NCBI RefSeq assembly: GCF_001426665.1
Contig: NZ_LMEY01000027.1
Coordinates: 267,744 to 331,743 of the forward strand
Reading direction: 5' to 3'
DNA: 64,000 nt
Source: Rhizobium sp. Root1334
GTDB lineage: Bacteria > Pseudomonadota > Alphaproteobacteria > Rhizobiales > Rhizobiaceae
Shown here in pieces: positions 47,745-57,332 of the stretch (position 1 is its first letter; every line of letters starts with the position of its first letter). Made by a program: the position numbers and the translations under genes. The notes below the pieces were generated by a model that ran no database searches, was not told the origin of the DNA, and saw only the letters and a list, made by a program, of their open reading frames with translations.

Positions 47745-50159
47745 ATGTCAAAGAAACAGACGGCCCAGGCGACACGCAGCGAAGACCGGATCGGCAACGA
47801 TCCGGTCTTCGGCTATCGTGCACTCCCCGGCATTGCCGATGAAATGCTCGATACGCAAGGCAATGTCCGGCCGGTCTGGCAGCATTTTCTATCCTCCATC
47901 GGCCGCATGGACGAAACGGAACTCTCCAACCGCTTCGCCCGCGCCGACCGCTACCTGCGCGATGCCGGCGTGTTCTACCGGGCCTATGGCACCAAGGAGA
48001 ATTCGGAGCGCAACTGGCCGCTTTCGCATGTCCCCGTGCTGATTGACGACACCGAATGGCAGGCCGTCTCCAAGGGGCTTGTCCAGCGCGCCGAACTGCT
48101 GGAGCGCATCGCCGCTGATATCTACGGCCCGAACCGGCTTGTCGCCGAAGGGTTCCTGCCCCCGTCGCTGGTCGCGGGCAATCCGGAATTCCTGCGCCCG
48201 ATGGTCGGGGTTCTGCCGGCCGACGGCCATTTCCTGCATTTCTGTTCCTTCGAAATCGGCCGCGGCCCGGACGGCAATTGGTGGGTGCTGTCGGACCGCA
48301 CCGAGGCCCCGTCCGGCGCCGGTTTCGCGCTCGAAAACCGCGTCGCCACCACCCGCGCCTTTTCCGATCTCTATGCCGAAACCCATGTCCACCGCCTCGC
48401 GGGCTTCTTCGGTGCCTTCCGCGACGAATTGCAATCGCGCAAGAAACATCCGGACGACCGCATCGCCGTTCTGACGCCGGGCGTCGCCAACGAGACCTAT
48501 TTCGAACACGCCTATATCGCCCGCTATCTCGGCTTCATGCTGCTGGAAGGTGAAGACCTGACGGTGGTCGATGGCCGCGTCATGGTCCGCACCGTCGCTG
48601 GTCTGAAACCCGTCGGTGTCCTCTGGCGCCGCCTCGATGCCGCCTTTGCCGATCCGCTGGAACTGAACCAGAGCTCGCATATCGGCACGCCCGGCATTGT
48701 CGAGGCGCTGCGCTCCGGCTCTGTCTCGATCGTCAATTCACTCGGCTCCGGCATCCTCGAAACCCGCGCCTTTCTCGCCTTCATGCCGACCATCTGCCGT
48801 CATCTGCTTGGCGAAGATCCCGTGCTGCCAAGCATCGCCACATGGTGGTGCGGCCAGCAGCCGGAACGTGATCAGGTAGCGGGCAATATCGAGAAGATGG
48901 TCATCGGCCCGGCCTATTCCACCCGGCCGTTCTTTGACGATAACGGCCAATCCGTGCTTGGCTCGTCGCTGCGCGATACCGCCAAGACATCCGTTGCAGA
49001 ATGGCTGCAGACCGACGGCCCGAAACTCGTCGGCCAGGAAGTCGTCACCCTCTCCACCACGCCCGCCTGGATCAACGGCAAGCTGACGCCGCGGCCGATG
49101 AGCCTGCGCGTCTACGTCGCCCGCACCCGCGATGGCTGGCAGGTGATGCCCGGCGGCTTTGCCCGCATCGGCTCCGGAGCCGACGCCGCTGCCATCGCCA
49201 TGCAGGCCGGTGGCTCGGCCGCCGATGTCTGGATCGTCAGCCAGAAACCCGTCGAGCAGATGACGCTTCTACCGGCGGAGGAAAGTTTTATCCGCATCAT
49301 GCCCGGCAGCCTGCCGAGCCGGGCCGCCGACAATCTCTTCTGGCTCGGCCGCTATATCGAACGGGCCGAAGGTGCGCTGCGCATCCTGCGCGCGTGGCAT
49401 GGACGCTTCGCCGAAACCGCCAATACCGAAATGCCGCTGTTGAAGGATATCACCGACTATCTGGCCGGGCTCGATATCGATACGAAACAGCCGGTGCCCG
49501 ACAGCCTGATGGCCAATATCAACAGCGCCCTGTTTTCCGCCAGCAACATCCGTGACCGATTCTCCGCCGATGGCTGGCTGGCGCTCAACGATCTCGCCAA
49601 GACCGCCCGCAAATTCCAGTCGACGGTCCAGGCGGGCGACGACGCCACCCATGCGATGACCGTGCTCCTGCGCAAGCTCGCAGGCTTTGCCGGTCTGGTG
49701 CATGAAAACATGTACCGTTTCACCGGCTGGCGCTTCCTGTCGATCGGCCGCTATCTCGAGCGCGGCCTGCACATGACCCGTCTGCTTGGCCACCTGTCCG
49801 GCGAGGACGCGCCCGATGGCGCTTACGACATGCTGCTCGAAATCGGCGACAGCGTCATGACCCACCGCCGCCGCTACAACGTCAACACCGCCTCGCTCAC
49901 CGTCACCGACCTTCTGGCGCTCGACCCGCTCAACCCGCGCTCGATCCTCTACCAGCTGAACGAGATCAAGACGGAGGTCGAGCAATTGCCGAATGCCTTC
50001 TCCAACGGCCAGATGTCGCCCTTCTATCGCGAAGCCATGAAGCTCCACGCTGGCCTTGCCGTCATGACGCCTGAAGCCATGAATGCCGCCGTCTACAACA
50101 ATCTGGAACAGGAACTCGGCCGCTTCTCCGACATCCTCGCGCAAACCTATCTCGGATAA
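47745..50159 (+). CDS. circularly permuted ATP-grasp / Alpha-E fusion protein
   Basis: An 804-residue protein fusing a CP_ATPgrasp type 2 domain (about 1-500; GFLPPSLVAGNPEFLRPMVG, NWWVLSDRTEAPSGAGFALENR, NSLGSGILETRAFLAFMP) to an Alpha-E domain (about 518-800), an all-helical domain beginning MPGSLPSRAADNLFWLGRYIERAE. The ATP-grasp part should activate a carboxylate for amide or peptide bond formation; Alpha-E is of unknown function but nearly always accompanies it. In many genomes these are separate genes. The ATG at 47745 follows the previous stop by seven bases; a TTG one codon earlier is possible. Confidence 0.92.
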   Translation: MSKKQTAQATRSEDRIGNDPVFGYRALPGIADEMLDTQGNVRPVWQHFLSSIGRMDETELSNRFARADRYLRDAGVFYRAYGTKENSERNWPLSHVPVLIDDTEWQAVSKGLVQRAELLERIAADIYGPNRLVAEGFLPPSLVAGNPEFLRPMVGVLPADGHFLHFCSFEIGRGPDGNWWVLSDRTEAPSGAGFALENRVATTRAFSDLYAETHVHRLAGFFGAFRDELQSRKKHPDDRIAVLTPGVANETYFEHAYIARYLGFMLLEGEDLTVVDGRVMVRTVAGLKPVGVLWRRLDAAFADPLELNQSSHIGTPGIVEALRSGSVSIVNSLGSGILETRAFLAFMPTICRHLLGEDPVLPSIATWWCGQQPERDQVAGNIEKMVIGPAYSTRPFFDDNGQSVLGSSLRDTAKTSVAEWLQTDGPKLVGQEVVTLSTTPAWINGKLTPRPMSLRVYVARTRDGWQVMPGGFARIGSGADAAAIAMQAGGSAADVWIVSQKPVEQMTLLPAEESFIRIMPGSLPSRAADNLFWLGRYIERAEGALRILRAWHGRFAETANTEMPLLKDITDYLAGLDIDTKQPVPDSLMANINSALFSASNIRDRFSADGWLALNDLAKTARKFQSTVQAGDDATHAMTVLLRKLAGFAGLVHENMYRFTGWRFLSIGRYLERGLHMTRLLGHLSGEDAPDGAYDMLLEIGDSVMTHRRRYNVNTASLTVTDLLALDPLNPRSILYQLNEIKTEVEQLPNAFSNGQMSPFYREAMKLHAGLAVMTPEAMNAAVYNNLEQELGRFSDILAQTYLG

Positions 50160-50199
50160 GATACGACAAACGCCGCACCGCGCCGGAATTGAGAAGCCC

Positions 50200-51078
50200 A
50201 TGCTCTACGATATCAATCTGCGGATCACCTACACCTACGAAGTCCCGGTCTCCGGCGGCCGCCATGTCGTGCGCGTGCTCCCCCTGTCGCTTCCCGATCG
50301 CCAGCGCCTCGTTGCCGGCACCGTCACCTGCACGCCGGCACCGGAAGAGCGGCGCGACAGCATCGATTTCTTCGCCAATCCCTCGACCTCGATCCTGTTT
50401 CGCAAGCAGCACGAAAAGCTGGTGATCCGCATGCAGGCCCGCGTCCAGCTGGACCAACAGCCGCTCGCCGCCGATTTTTCACCGGACCTGTCACGGTTTC
50501 CCACGGAGATCGCCAATCTCTGGTCGCTCGACGCCAATTCGCCCCATCATTTCCTCGGCGCCAGCCCGCGTCTTCCAGAGGATGCAGCGATCGGGGCCTA
50601 TGCCCGCAACATCGTCAAATCCGGCATGACCATCCGCCAGATCGCCACCGCCATCTGCGCCCAGATCCACACGGACTTTGCTTACGACCCGAAAGCGACC
50701 ACGGTCGATACGACCCCGCGCGAGGCCTTCAAGCTGAAGCGCGGCGTCTGCCAGGATTTCACCCATGTGATGATCACGGCGTTGCGCAGCCTCGGTATCC
50801 CCGCCGGCTATGTCAGCGGCTTTCTGCGCACCATCCCGCCGCCGGGCAAGGAACGCCTCGAAGGTGCCGACGCCATGCATGCCTGGGTGCGTGTCTGGTG
50901 TGGAACGACCACCGGCTGGCTCGAACTCGACCCGACCAACAATATTTTCGCAGGCCTCGATCACATCGTCGTCGGCCACGGCCGCGACTATAGCGATGTC
51001 GCACCAGTCATCGGTGTTTTGAAAAGCTACGGATCGCACAAGACCGAACAGGCCGTCGACGTCATTCCTCTACAGTGA
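50200..51078 (+). CDS. transglutaminase-like protein, third gene of the ATP-grasp set
   Basis: A 292-residue protein with the bacterial transglutaminase N-terminal domain (MLYDINLRITYTYEVPVSGGRHVVRVLPL) and a transglutaminase core with a complete triad: Cys184 (KRGVCQDFTHV), His227 (DAMHAWVRVW) and Asp244 (LELDPTNN). It may act as a peptidase, amidase or crosslinking enzyme on the product of the ATP-grasp partner. It begins 40 bases after the ATP-grasp stop. No signal peptide or membrane segment is evident, so the set appears cytoplasmic. No strong terminator follows. Confidence 0.92.
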   Translation: MLYDINLRITYTYEVPVSGGRHVVRVLPLSLPDRQRLVAGTVTCTPAPEERRDSIDFFANPSTSILFRKQHEKLVIRMQARVQLDQQPLAADFSPDLSRFPTEIANLWSLDANSPHHFLGASPRLPEDAAIGAYARNIVKSGMTIRQIATAICAQIHTDFAYDPKATTVDTTPREAFKLKRGVCQDFTHVMITALRSLGIPAGYVSGFLRTIPPPGKERLEGADAMHAWVRVWCGTTTGWLELDPTNNIFAGLDHIVVGHGRDYSDVAPVIGVLKSYGSHKTEQAVDVIPLQ

Positions 51079-51255
51079 CCCGAAACGGGAAGATCCCCGG
51101 TCCCCTTTTTGTACACCCGGAACCGGAGGAAACGCCTGCGTTCAAGGGACAATTAGAATTGTATTCAATTGCAACCCATGCGCTGAACGGGATCGTAATA
51201 TTTACCGGATAAAACCCTGCCTCATGGGAAAATGATTATTCCAGGTAGGTAAAAA

Positions 51256-52260
51256 GTGACCAAGAAAACCCGTCTTCTTCAATCATGCCTTAATCTTGCC
51301 GCCGATAAGTCCGGCAATTTCGCAATGTTGACCGCCGTCATCTTGCCCGTCGTTCTTGTTGCGGGTGGTTCTGCGGTCGATTACAGCGTTGCCTTCTCGG
51401 AGAAGTCCAAGTTGCAGGATATCGCCGATGGGGCGGTTTTGGCCGGTGGAGGGGTTTTCGACGGCAGCAATTTCTCGACGGCAAAGGCGATGGCCGAGAA
51501 GTTTATCGCAGCGCGGGCAAAAGGCGCGCTGGATGAAGAGGCTATCAATGAAGAAACCAACCCGGATGAGAAACTCAGTGTGTTGCGCTATAAGGTCGGC
51601 GCCAAGGATAATACACTCACCGTCACGATGACCAAGCCGGTGCCGACGAGCCTGATGAAGATTGCATCGATAAACTCCGTCAATGTGAGCGTCACTGCAT
51701 CGGCGCTGTCTCCGATGAAGCCCGAAAAGATCACCTTCACACCAACCAAGGCGCAGGGCTGGTACTACAAGAAAATTTCCATTCTCGTCCTGCGCAAAGG
51801 CGCCACCACTGAAGATGTTGTCGGTACGGTGGTTTATCAGCCTACGACCCAGGCGGGCGGCGGTTCAGGCACCTACGTGGCCAACCCGAAAGGGATTATC
51901 GACCTTGGCAAGTATACGAATTTGGCACTCCGCATGGACATCAAGAACGATGGGTGCGACATAGGCTACAAGGCCACGGTCAAGAACAGCACCGTCACGT
52001 GCAACAAGAGCACCAAAACGGCAGACCAGTCTTTCAACTCCGTTCTGCGCACCGATGACCCCGCCACAAGCAACCATCTGTTCGTGGACGGAAAGCAAGT
52101 CCCCCTCGGCGTAAAGGCATCGCTGGAAAGGTATTTCGGCTGCACCAAAACGCAGGACCATGCCTGGGAAGACGGCGGCGGCTGGGACCGGCAGGACTTT
52201 TTCTACACGGTCACCGCTACCTGCGGCGCCGACGGGAGCTATGTCCGCCTGACAAAGTAA
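51256..52260 (+). CDS. TadE/TadG-like pilus-assembly or Flp-associated protein
   Basis: A 334-residue protein beginning with the TadG-like segment SGNFAMLTAVILPVVLVAGGSAVDYSVAFSEKSKLQDIADGAVLAG, one N-terminal transmembrane helix with the usual Ala-rich continuation. The remainder is a Thr/Lys-rich extracytoplasmic domain with several cysteines (NDGCDIG, TVTCNK, YFGCTK, ATCGAD) that may pair. It starts at GTG 51256 after AGGTAGG. No other tad or flp genes are in the window, so it is a solitary member. Role at the surface is likely but unproven. Confidence 0.8.
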   Translation: MTKKTRLLQSCLNLAADKSGNFAMLTAVILPVVLVAGGSAVDYSVAFSEKSKLQDIADGAVLAGGGVFDGSNFSTAKAMAEKFIAARAKGALDEEAINEETNPDEKLSVLRYKVGAKDNTLTVTMTKPVPTSLMKIASINSVNVSVTASALSPMKPEKITFTPTKAQGWYYKKISILVLRKGATTEDVVGTVVYQPTTQAGGGSGTYVANPKGIIDLGKYTNLALRMDIKNDGCDIGYKATVKNSTVTCNKSTKTADQSFNSVLRTDDPATSNHLFVDGKQVPLGVKASLERYFGCTKTQDHAWEDGGGWDRQDFFYTVTATCGADGSYVRLTK

Positions 52261-52335
52261 AACGGCCGATAGGGTGGGCGAGCCACGGCCATGACCGTTC
52301 GCCTGACGCATTAACCGCTTTACCCTTTGCAATCG

Positions 52336-52369
52336 AAAGCCCGTTCCGAGATACCGGCGCGGGCTTTTT
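52336..52369 (+). terminator. terminator of the TadG-like gene
   Basis: AAAGCCCG (52336-52343) pairs with CGGGCTTT (52360-52367) and runs into further T residues (TTC). Confidence 0.8.
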
Positions 52370-52446
52370 CGCGCTATCCGGCAAATCGCAAGCCGTTTCG
52401 AACCGGCCCTCTTCTACAATTTTCATCTTATTGAAAACACTATTGC

Positions 52447-52454
52447 AAGCGCTT
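52447..52454. promoter_or_regulatory. possible LacI-type operator upstream of glgP
   Basis: The palindrome AAGCGCTT (52447-52454), flanked as TTGC-AAGCGCTT-CGTA, resembles LacI-family operators with a central CG. It lies 85 bp before glgP in the presumed promoter region. No LacI regulator is present in the window, so this is a weak candidate. Confidence 0.3.
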
Positions 52455-52538
52455 CGTATCGGTGCATAAATCGCTCATATGCCCCGTTGGTGTTCGCCTC
52501 CGGTCTCCCAAACCGCTCGCAGAGGGTAAGCCTTTTCC

Positions 52539-55004
52539 ATGATCGATCGTTTGTCCAACGAGAAAATTCCGAGCGCTGCCCCCCGCGCATCGAGCGCCGA
52601 AGTCCTTGCCCAGGAAATCATCGAGCGCCTCACCTACCGCATCGGCAAGGACCCGAAAGTCGCCAAACCGCATGACTGGCTGACCGCGGCCATCCTGGTC
52701 GTGCGCGACCGCATTACCGACAACTGGATGGAATCGACGCGCAAGACCTACGCCACCGATGCCAAGCGCGTCTATTATCTATCGCTTGAATTTCTGATCG
52801 GCCGCCTGATGCGCGATGCCGTCACCAATATCGGCCTGATGGACGAACTCCGCGAGGCGCTGGCCTCGTTCGGCGTCGATCTCGACGTCATCGCAGCTCT
52901 GGAACCCGACGCAGCACTCGGCAATGGCGGTCTTGGCCGCCTGGCCGCCTGTTTCATGGAATCGATGGCAACCGTCGATATCCCTGCCTATGGTTATGGC
53001 ATCCGCTACGTCCACGGCCTGTTCCGCCAGCAGATGGCCGATGGCTGGCAGGTCGAGCTGCCGGAAACCTGGCTTGCCCACGGCAATCCCTGGGAATTCG
53101 AGCGCCGCGAAAGCTCCTACGAAATCGGCTTCGGCGGCTCGGTCGAAACCGTCAATGTCGATGAGGAAGTCACCCGCTACGTCTGGAAACCGGCCGAGCG
53201 TGTTATCGCCACGGCCTGCGATACGCCGGTCGTCGGCTGGCGCGCCAAGCGCGTCAACACGCTGCGCCTGTGGACAGCCCATCCGATCGACCCGATCCTG
53301 CTGGATGCCTTCAATGCCGGTGATCACATCGGCGCGCTCAGAGAAAGCAACAAGGCCGAAAGCCTTGCCCGCGTCCTCTACCCGGCAGACGCAACCCCAG
53401 CCGGTCAGGAACTGCGCCTGCGCCAGGAATTCTTCTTCTCGTCCGCCTCGCTGCAGGACATCCTGCGCCGCCATCTGCAGCAATATCCGGATTTCACCTC
53501 GCTGCCGGACAAGGTGGCGATCCAGCTGAACGATACCCATCCGGCCGTCTCCGTTGCCGAACTCGTCCGCCTGTTGACGGATGTTCACGGCATGGATTTC
53601 GAAACCGCCTGGGATATTGCCCGCCACACATTCTCCTACACCAACCATACGCTGCTGCCGGAAGCGCTCGAAACCTGGCCCGTGCCATTATTCGAACGGC
53701 TTTTGCCGCGCCACATGCAGATCGTCTATGCGATCAACGCCAAGATCCTGCTCGAGGCCCGCAAGCAGAAGTCGCACAGCGATCAGGAAGTCCGCAACAT
53801 CTCGCTGATCGACGAGAGCGGCGACCGCCGCGTGCGCATGGGCAACCTCGCCTTTGTCGGATCCCATTCCATCAACGGCGTTTCCGCGCTCCATACCGAG
53901 CTGATGAAGGAAACCGTGTTTGCCGATCTGCACCGGCTCTATCCGGAGCGCATCAACAACAAGACCAACGGCATCACGCCGCGCCGCTGGCTGATGCAAT
54001 GCAATCCCGAGCTTGTCACGCTGATCCGCGGTGCGATCGGCGATGAGTTCATGGACAATACAGAAGCCCTACAGGCGCTCGATCCCTTTGCCGACAAGCC
54101 GGATTTCCAGGAAAAATTCGCCGCCATCAAGCGCGCCAACAAGGTCAAGCTGGCCCAACTGGTGCAGAGCCGTATGGGCATCCGGCTGGATCCATCGGCG
54201 ATGTTCGACATCCAGATCAAGCGCATCCACGAATACAAGCGCCAGCTCCTCAACATCATCGAGGCAATCTCGCTCTATGATCAGATCCGCTCGCATCCCG
54301 AGCTTGACTGGGTTCCGCGGGTCAAGCTGTTCGCCGGCAAGGCGGCGCCGAGCTATCACAATGCCAAGCTGATCATCAAGCTGGCCAACGATGTCGCCAA
54401 GGTGATCAACAACGATCCGGCCGTGCGCGGCCTGCTGAAAATCGTCTTCATCCCCAATTACAACGTCTCGCTGGCCGAAATCATGGTACCGGCCGCCGAC
54501 CTGTCGGAACAGATTTCCACCGCCGGCATGGAAGCGTCCGGAACCGGAAACATGAAGTTCGCGTTGAACGGTGCGCTGACGATCGGAACGCTCGACGGCG
54601 CCAATGTCGAAATGCGTGACTGGGTCGGCGAAGAGAACATCAAGATCTTCGGGATGACGGCGGATGAAGTCGCCAAGGTGCGCGCCGAGGGCCACAATCC
54701 CCGCGCCATCATCGAGCAATCGCGTGAGCTGTCGCAGGCCCTGTTCGCGATCTCGTCCGGCGTCTTCTCTCCGGATGATCGCAATCGCTTCACTGGCCTT
54801 ATTGACGGCATCTACAATCACGACTGGTTCATGGTGGCGGCCGATTTCGATGCCTATACCAAGGCCCAGCGCGAGGTGGACGCGATCTGGACGGACACGG
54901 GAAGCTGGTATTCCAAGACCATTCGTAACACCGCGCGCATGGGCTGGTTTTCCTCTGACCGTACAATCAGGCAATATGCCGGGGAAATTTGGAGAGCCGG
55001 ATGA
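52539..55004 (+). CDS. glgP: glycogen phosphorylase
   Basis: An 821-residue PLP enzyme that releases glucose-1-phosphate from glycogen. The PLP-lysine region is MEASGTGNMKFALNGALTIGTLDGAN with the lysine near residue 673, and family segments such as ALGNGGLGRLAACF, QLNDTHPAVSVAELVR and NKTNGITPRRW are intact. The ATG at 52539 follows a run of purines. First gene of the glgP-glgB-glgC-glgA-pgm cluster; its stop codon overlaps the glgB start as ATGA, showing translational coupling. Confidence 0.97.
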   Translation: MIDRLSNEKIPSAAPRASSAEVLAQEIIERLTYRIGKDPKVAKPHDWLTAAILVVRDRITDNWMESTRKTYATDAKRVYYLSLEFLIGRLMRDAVTNIGLMDELREALASFGVDLDVIAALEPDAALGNGGLGRLAACFMESMATVDIPAYGYGIRYVHGLFRQQMADGWQVELPETWLAHGNPWEFERRESSYEIGFGGSVETVNVDEEVTRYVWKPAERVIATACDTPVVGWRAKRVNTLRLWTAHPIDPILLDAFNAGDHIGALRESNKAESLARVLYPADATPAGQELRLRQEFFFSSASLQDILRRHLQQYPDFTSLPDKVAIQLNDTHPAVSVAELVRLLTDVHGMDFETAWDIARHTFSYTNHTLLPEALETWPVPLFERLLPRHMQIVYAINAKILLEARKQKSHSDQEVRNISLIDESGDRRVRMGNLAFVGSHSINGVSALHTELMKETVFADLHRLYPERINNKTNGITPRRWLMQCNPELVTLIRGAIGDEFMDNTEALQALDPFADKPDFQEKFAAIKRANKVKLAQLVQSRMGIRLDPSAMFDIQIKRIHEYKRQLLNIIEAISLYDQIRSHPELDWVPRVKLFAGKAAPSYHNAKLIIKLANDVAKVINNDPAVRGLLKIVFIPNYNVSLAEIMVPAADLSEQISTAGMEASGTGNMKFALNGALTIGTLDGANVEMRDWVGEENIKIFGMTADEVAKVRAEGHNPRAIIEQSRELSQALFAISSGVFSPDDRNRFTGLIDGIYNHDWFMVAADFDAYTKAQREVDAIWTDTGSWYSKTIRNTARMGWFSSDRTIRQYAGEIWRAG

Positions 55005-57211
55005 CATCAGTGCCGAAAGACGCCACACCTGCCGCTCTGCCAGCCAGTCTGTCGGCGGAAGAGATCGCGGCGATCCTCGCTGGCACGCATAGCAATCCGT
55101 TCGCCGCCCTCGGCGTCCATCCCGCAGGCAAGGAGTTCGTCGCCCGCTGTTTCATCCCCGGCGCCGAAACGGTGACTGCCGAAACATTGACCGGCAAGGA
55201 GATCGGTACGCTGACCCGGCGCGACGATGCCGGCTTTTTCGAGGGCATCATTGCCGTCAAGAAGGCACAGCCGGTCCGCTACCGTGCCCGCAATAGCGGC
55301 GGTGAATGGACCGTCACCGATTGTTACAGCTTCGGGCCGGTGCTCGGTCCGATGGACGATTACTATATCCGTGAAGGCTCGCATCTGCGGCTGTTCGACA
55401 AAATGGGCGCGCATCCGATCAAACATGACGGCGCGGACGGATTTCACTTCGCCGTCTGGGCGCCAAATGCCAGGCGTGTTTCGGTTGTCGGTGATTTCAA
55501 CGATTGGGACGGCCGCCGCCACGTGATGCGGCTGCGTCAGGATACCGGCATCTGGGAAATCTTCGTGCCGGACGTCCAGCCGGGCGCCATCTACAAATAT
55601 GAGATCGTCGGCAAGAATGGCGAGTTGTTGCCGCTGAAGGCCGATCCTTTCGCCCGCCGCTCGGAACTGCGCCCGAAAAATGCCTCGATGACGGCTGGAG
55701 AGATCGAACAGGTCTGGCAGGACGACGCGCACCGCGCCCATTGGGCCAGCGTCGATGCCCGCCGCCAGCCGATCTCGATCTACGAGGTTCATGCCGCTTC
55801 CTGGCAGCGGCGCGACAATGGCGACATGCTGAGTTGGGACGAACTGGCAGAACGCCTGATCCCCTACTGCGTCGATATGGGCTTCACCCATATCGAGTTC
55901 CTGCCGATCACCGAATATCCCTATGATCCCTCCTGGGGATACCAGACCACCGGTCTCTATGCGCCGACCGCCCGCTTCGGCGAGCCGGAAGGTTTTGCCC
56001 GCTTCGTCAACGGCGCCCACAAAGTCGGCCTCGGCGTCATCCTCGATTGGGTGCCTGCCCATTTCCCGACCGACGCCCATGGCCTGCGCTGGTTCGATGG
56101 CACCGCCCTTTATGAGCATGAGGACCCGCGTCAGGGCTACCACCCCGACTGGAACACGGCGATCTACAATTTCGGCCGCGCCGAGGTGTTTTCCTACCTC
56201 GTCAACAACGCGCTCTACTGGGCCGAAAAATTCCATCTGGACGGTTTGCGCGTCGATGCGGTCGCCTCGATGCTCTATCTCGACTATTCGCGCAAGCATG
56301 GCGAATGGGTGCCGAACGAATATGGTGGCAACGAAAATCTCGATACCGTCCGCTTCCTCCAGACCATGAACAAGGAAGTCTACGGCAGCCATCCCGGCAT
56401 CATCACAATCGCCGAGGAATCCACCTCCTGGCCGAAAGTCTCCGCTCCGGTCCATGCCGGCGGCCTCGGCTTCGGCTTCAAGTGGAACATGGGCTTCATG
56501 CACGACACGCTGCAATATCTGCAGCGCGAGCCGATCCATCGCAAGCACCACCACAACGACCTGACCTTCGGCCTGCTCTATGCGTTCAGCGAAAACTTCG
56601 TGCTGCCACTTTCCCATGACGAAGTGGTGCACGGCAAGGGCTCGCTGATTGCCAAGATGGCCGGCGACGACTGGCAGAAGTTCGCCAATCTCAGGGCCTA
56701 TTACGGCTTCATGTGGGGATATCCCGGCAAGAAGCTCCTGTTCATGGGGCAGGAATTCGCCCAGTGGCAGGAATGGGCGGAAGACCGCGCGCTCGACTGG
56801 AACCTGTTGGAGTATCCCCTGCATGAAGGCATGCGCCGGCTGGTGCGTGACCTGAACGGCACCTATCGCAACAAGGCCGCGCTGCACGCCCGCGACTGCG
56901 AGGGAGAAGGGTTCGAATGGCTGATTGCCGACGACCGGGAAAATTCTGTCTTCGCCTGGCTGCGCAAGGCGCCCGGTGAAAAAACCATCGCCGTCATCAG
57001 CAACTTTACCCCGGTCTACCGGGAAAATTATACGATACCGTTGCCGGTGGAGGGGCGGTGGAAAGAAATTCTCAACAGCGATGCCGAGATTTATGGCGGC
57101 AGCGGCAAAGGCAACGGAGGAGCCGTCCAGGCAACCAAAAACAGTGCAGGCGTTATTACGGCAACCATCACCCTGCCGCCTTTGGCGACATTGATGCTGG
57201 AGCAGGACTAG
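55001..57211 (+). CDS. glgB: 1,4-alpha-glucan branching enzyme
   Basis: A 736-residue GH13 enzyme that creates alpha-1,6 branches in glycogen. An N-terminal CBM48-type domain ([24 protein letters not shown]) precedes the catalytic barrel, which has DWVPAHF, the nucleophile Asp near 419 in [16 protein letters not shown] and [13 protein letters not shown]. The first 100 or so residues are the extra N-terminal module of long branching enzymes. Start at ATG 55001 (GGAGAG upstream) overlaps the glgP stop; a TTG at 54989 is less likely. Confidence 0.97.
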   Translation: MTSVPKDATPAALPASLSAEEIAAILAGTHSNPFAALGVHPAGKEFVARCFIPGAETVTAETLTGKEIGTLTRRDDAGFFEGIIAVKKAQPVRYRARNSGGEWTVTDCYSFGPVLGPMDDYYIREGSHLRLFDKMGAHPIKHDGADGFHFAVWAPNARRVSVVGDFNDWDGRRHVMRLRQDTGIWEIFVPDVQPGAIYKYEIVGKNGELLPLKADPFARRSELRPKNASMTAGEIEQVWQDDAHRAHWASVDARRQPISIYEVHAASWQRRDNGDMLSWDELAERLIPYCVDMGFTHIEFLPITEYPYDPSWGYQTTGLYAPTARFGEPEGFARFVNGAHKVGLGVILDWVPAHFPTDAHGLRWFDGTALYEHEDPRQGYHPDWNTAIYNFGRAEVFSYLVNNALYWAEKFHLDGLRVDAVASMLYLDYSRKHGEWVPNEYGGNENLDTVRFLQTMNKEVYGSHPGIITIAEESTSWPKVSAPVHAGGLGFGFKWNMGFMHDTLQYLQREPIHRKHHHNDLTFGLLYAFSENFVLPLSHDEVVHGKGSLIAKMAGDDWQKFANLRAYYGFMWGYPGKKLLFMGQEFAQWQEWAEDRALDWNLLEYPLHEGMRRLVRDLNGTYRNKAALHARDCEGEGFEWLIADDRENSVFAWLRKAPGEKTIAVISNFTPVYRENYTIPLPVEGRWKEILNSDAEIYGGSGKGNGGAVQATKNSAGVITATITLPPLATLMLEQD

Positions 57212-57332
57212 TCCACGCCATGGCGGGCTCCCAAGACCCGTTCACGTCGCGGACCACAATAGTATTTGGAGAGGACGCAGTTCCAACGAGCGGTCAAATC
57301 GCCCTGGAACTATACTATCGGGAGGAAATTCA

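Noticed and set aside
55007..56887. 626-residue minus-strand frame over glgB
   Set aside because: Antisense to a strongly supported branching enzyme; no recognisable domain.
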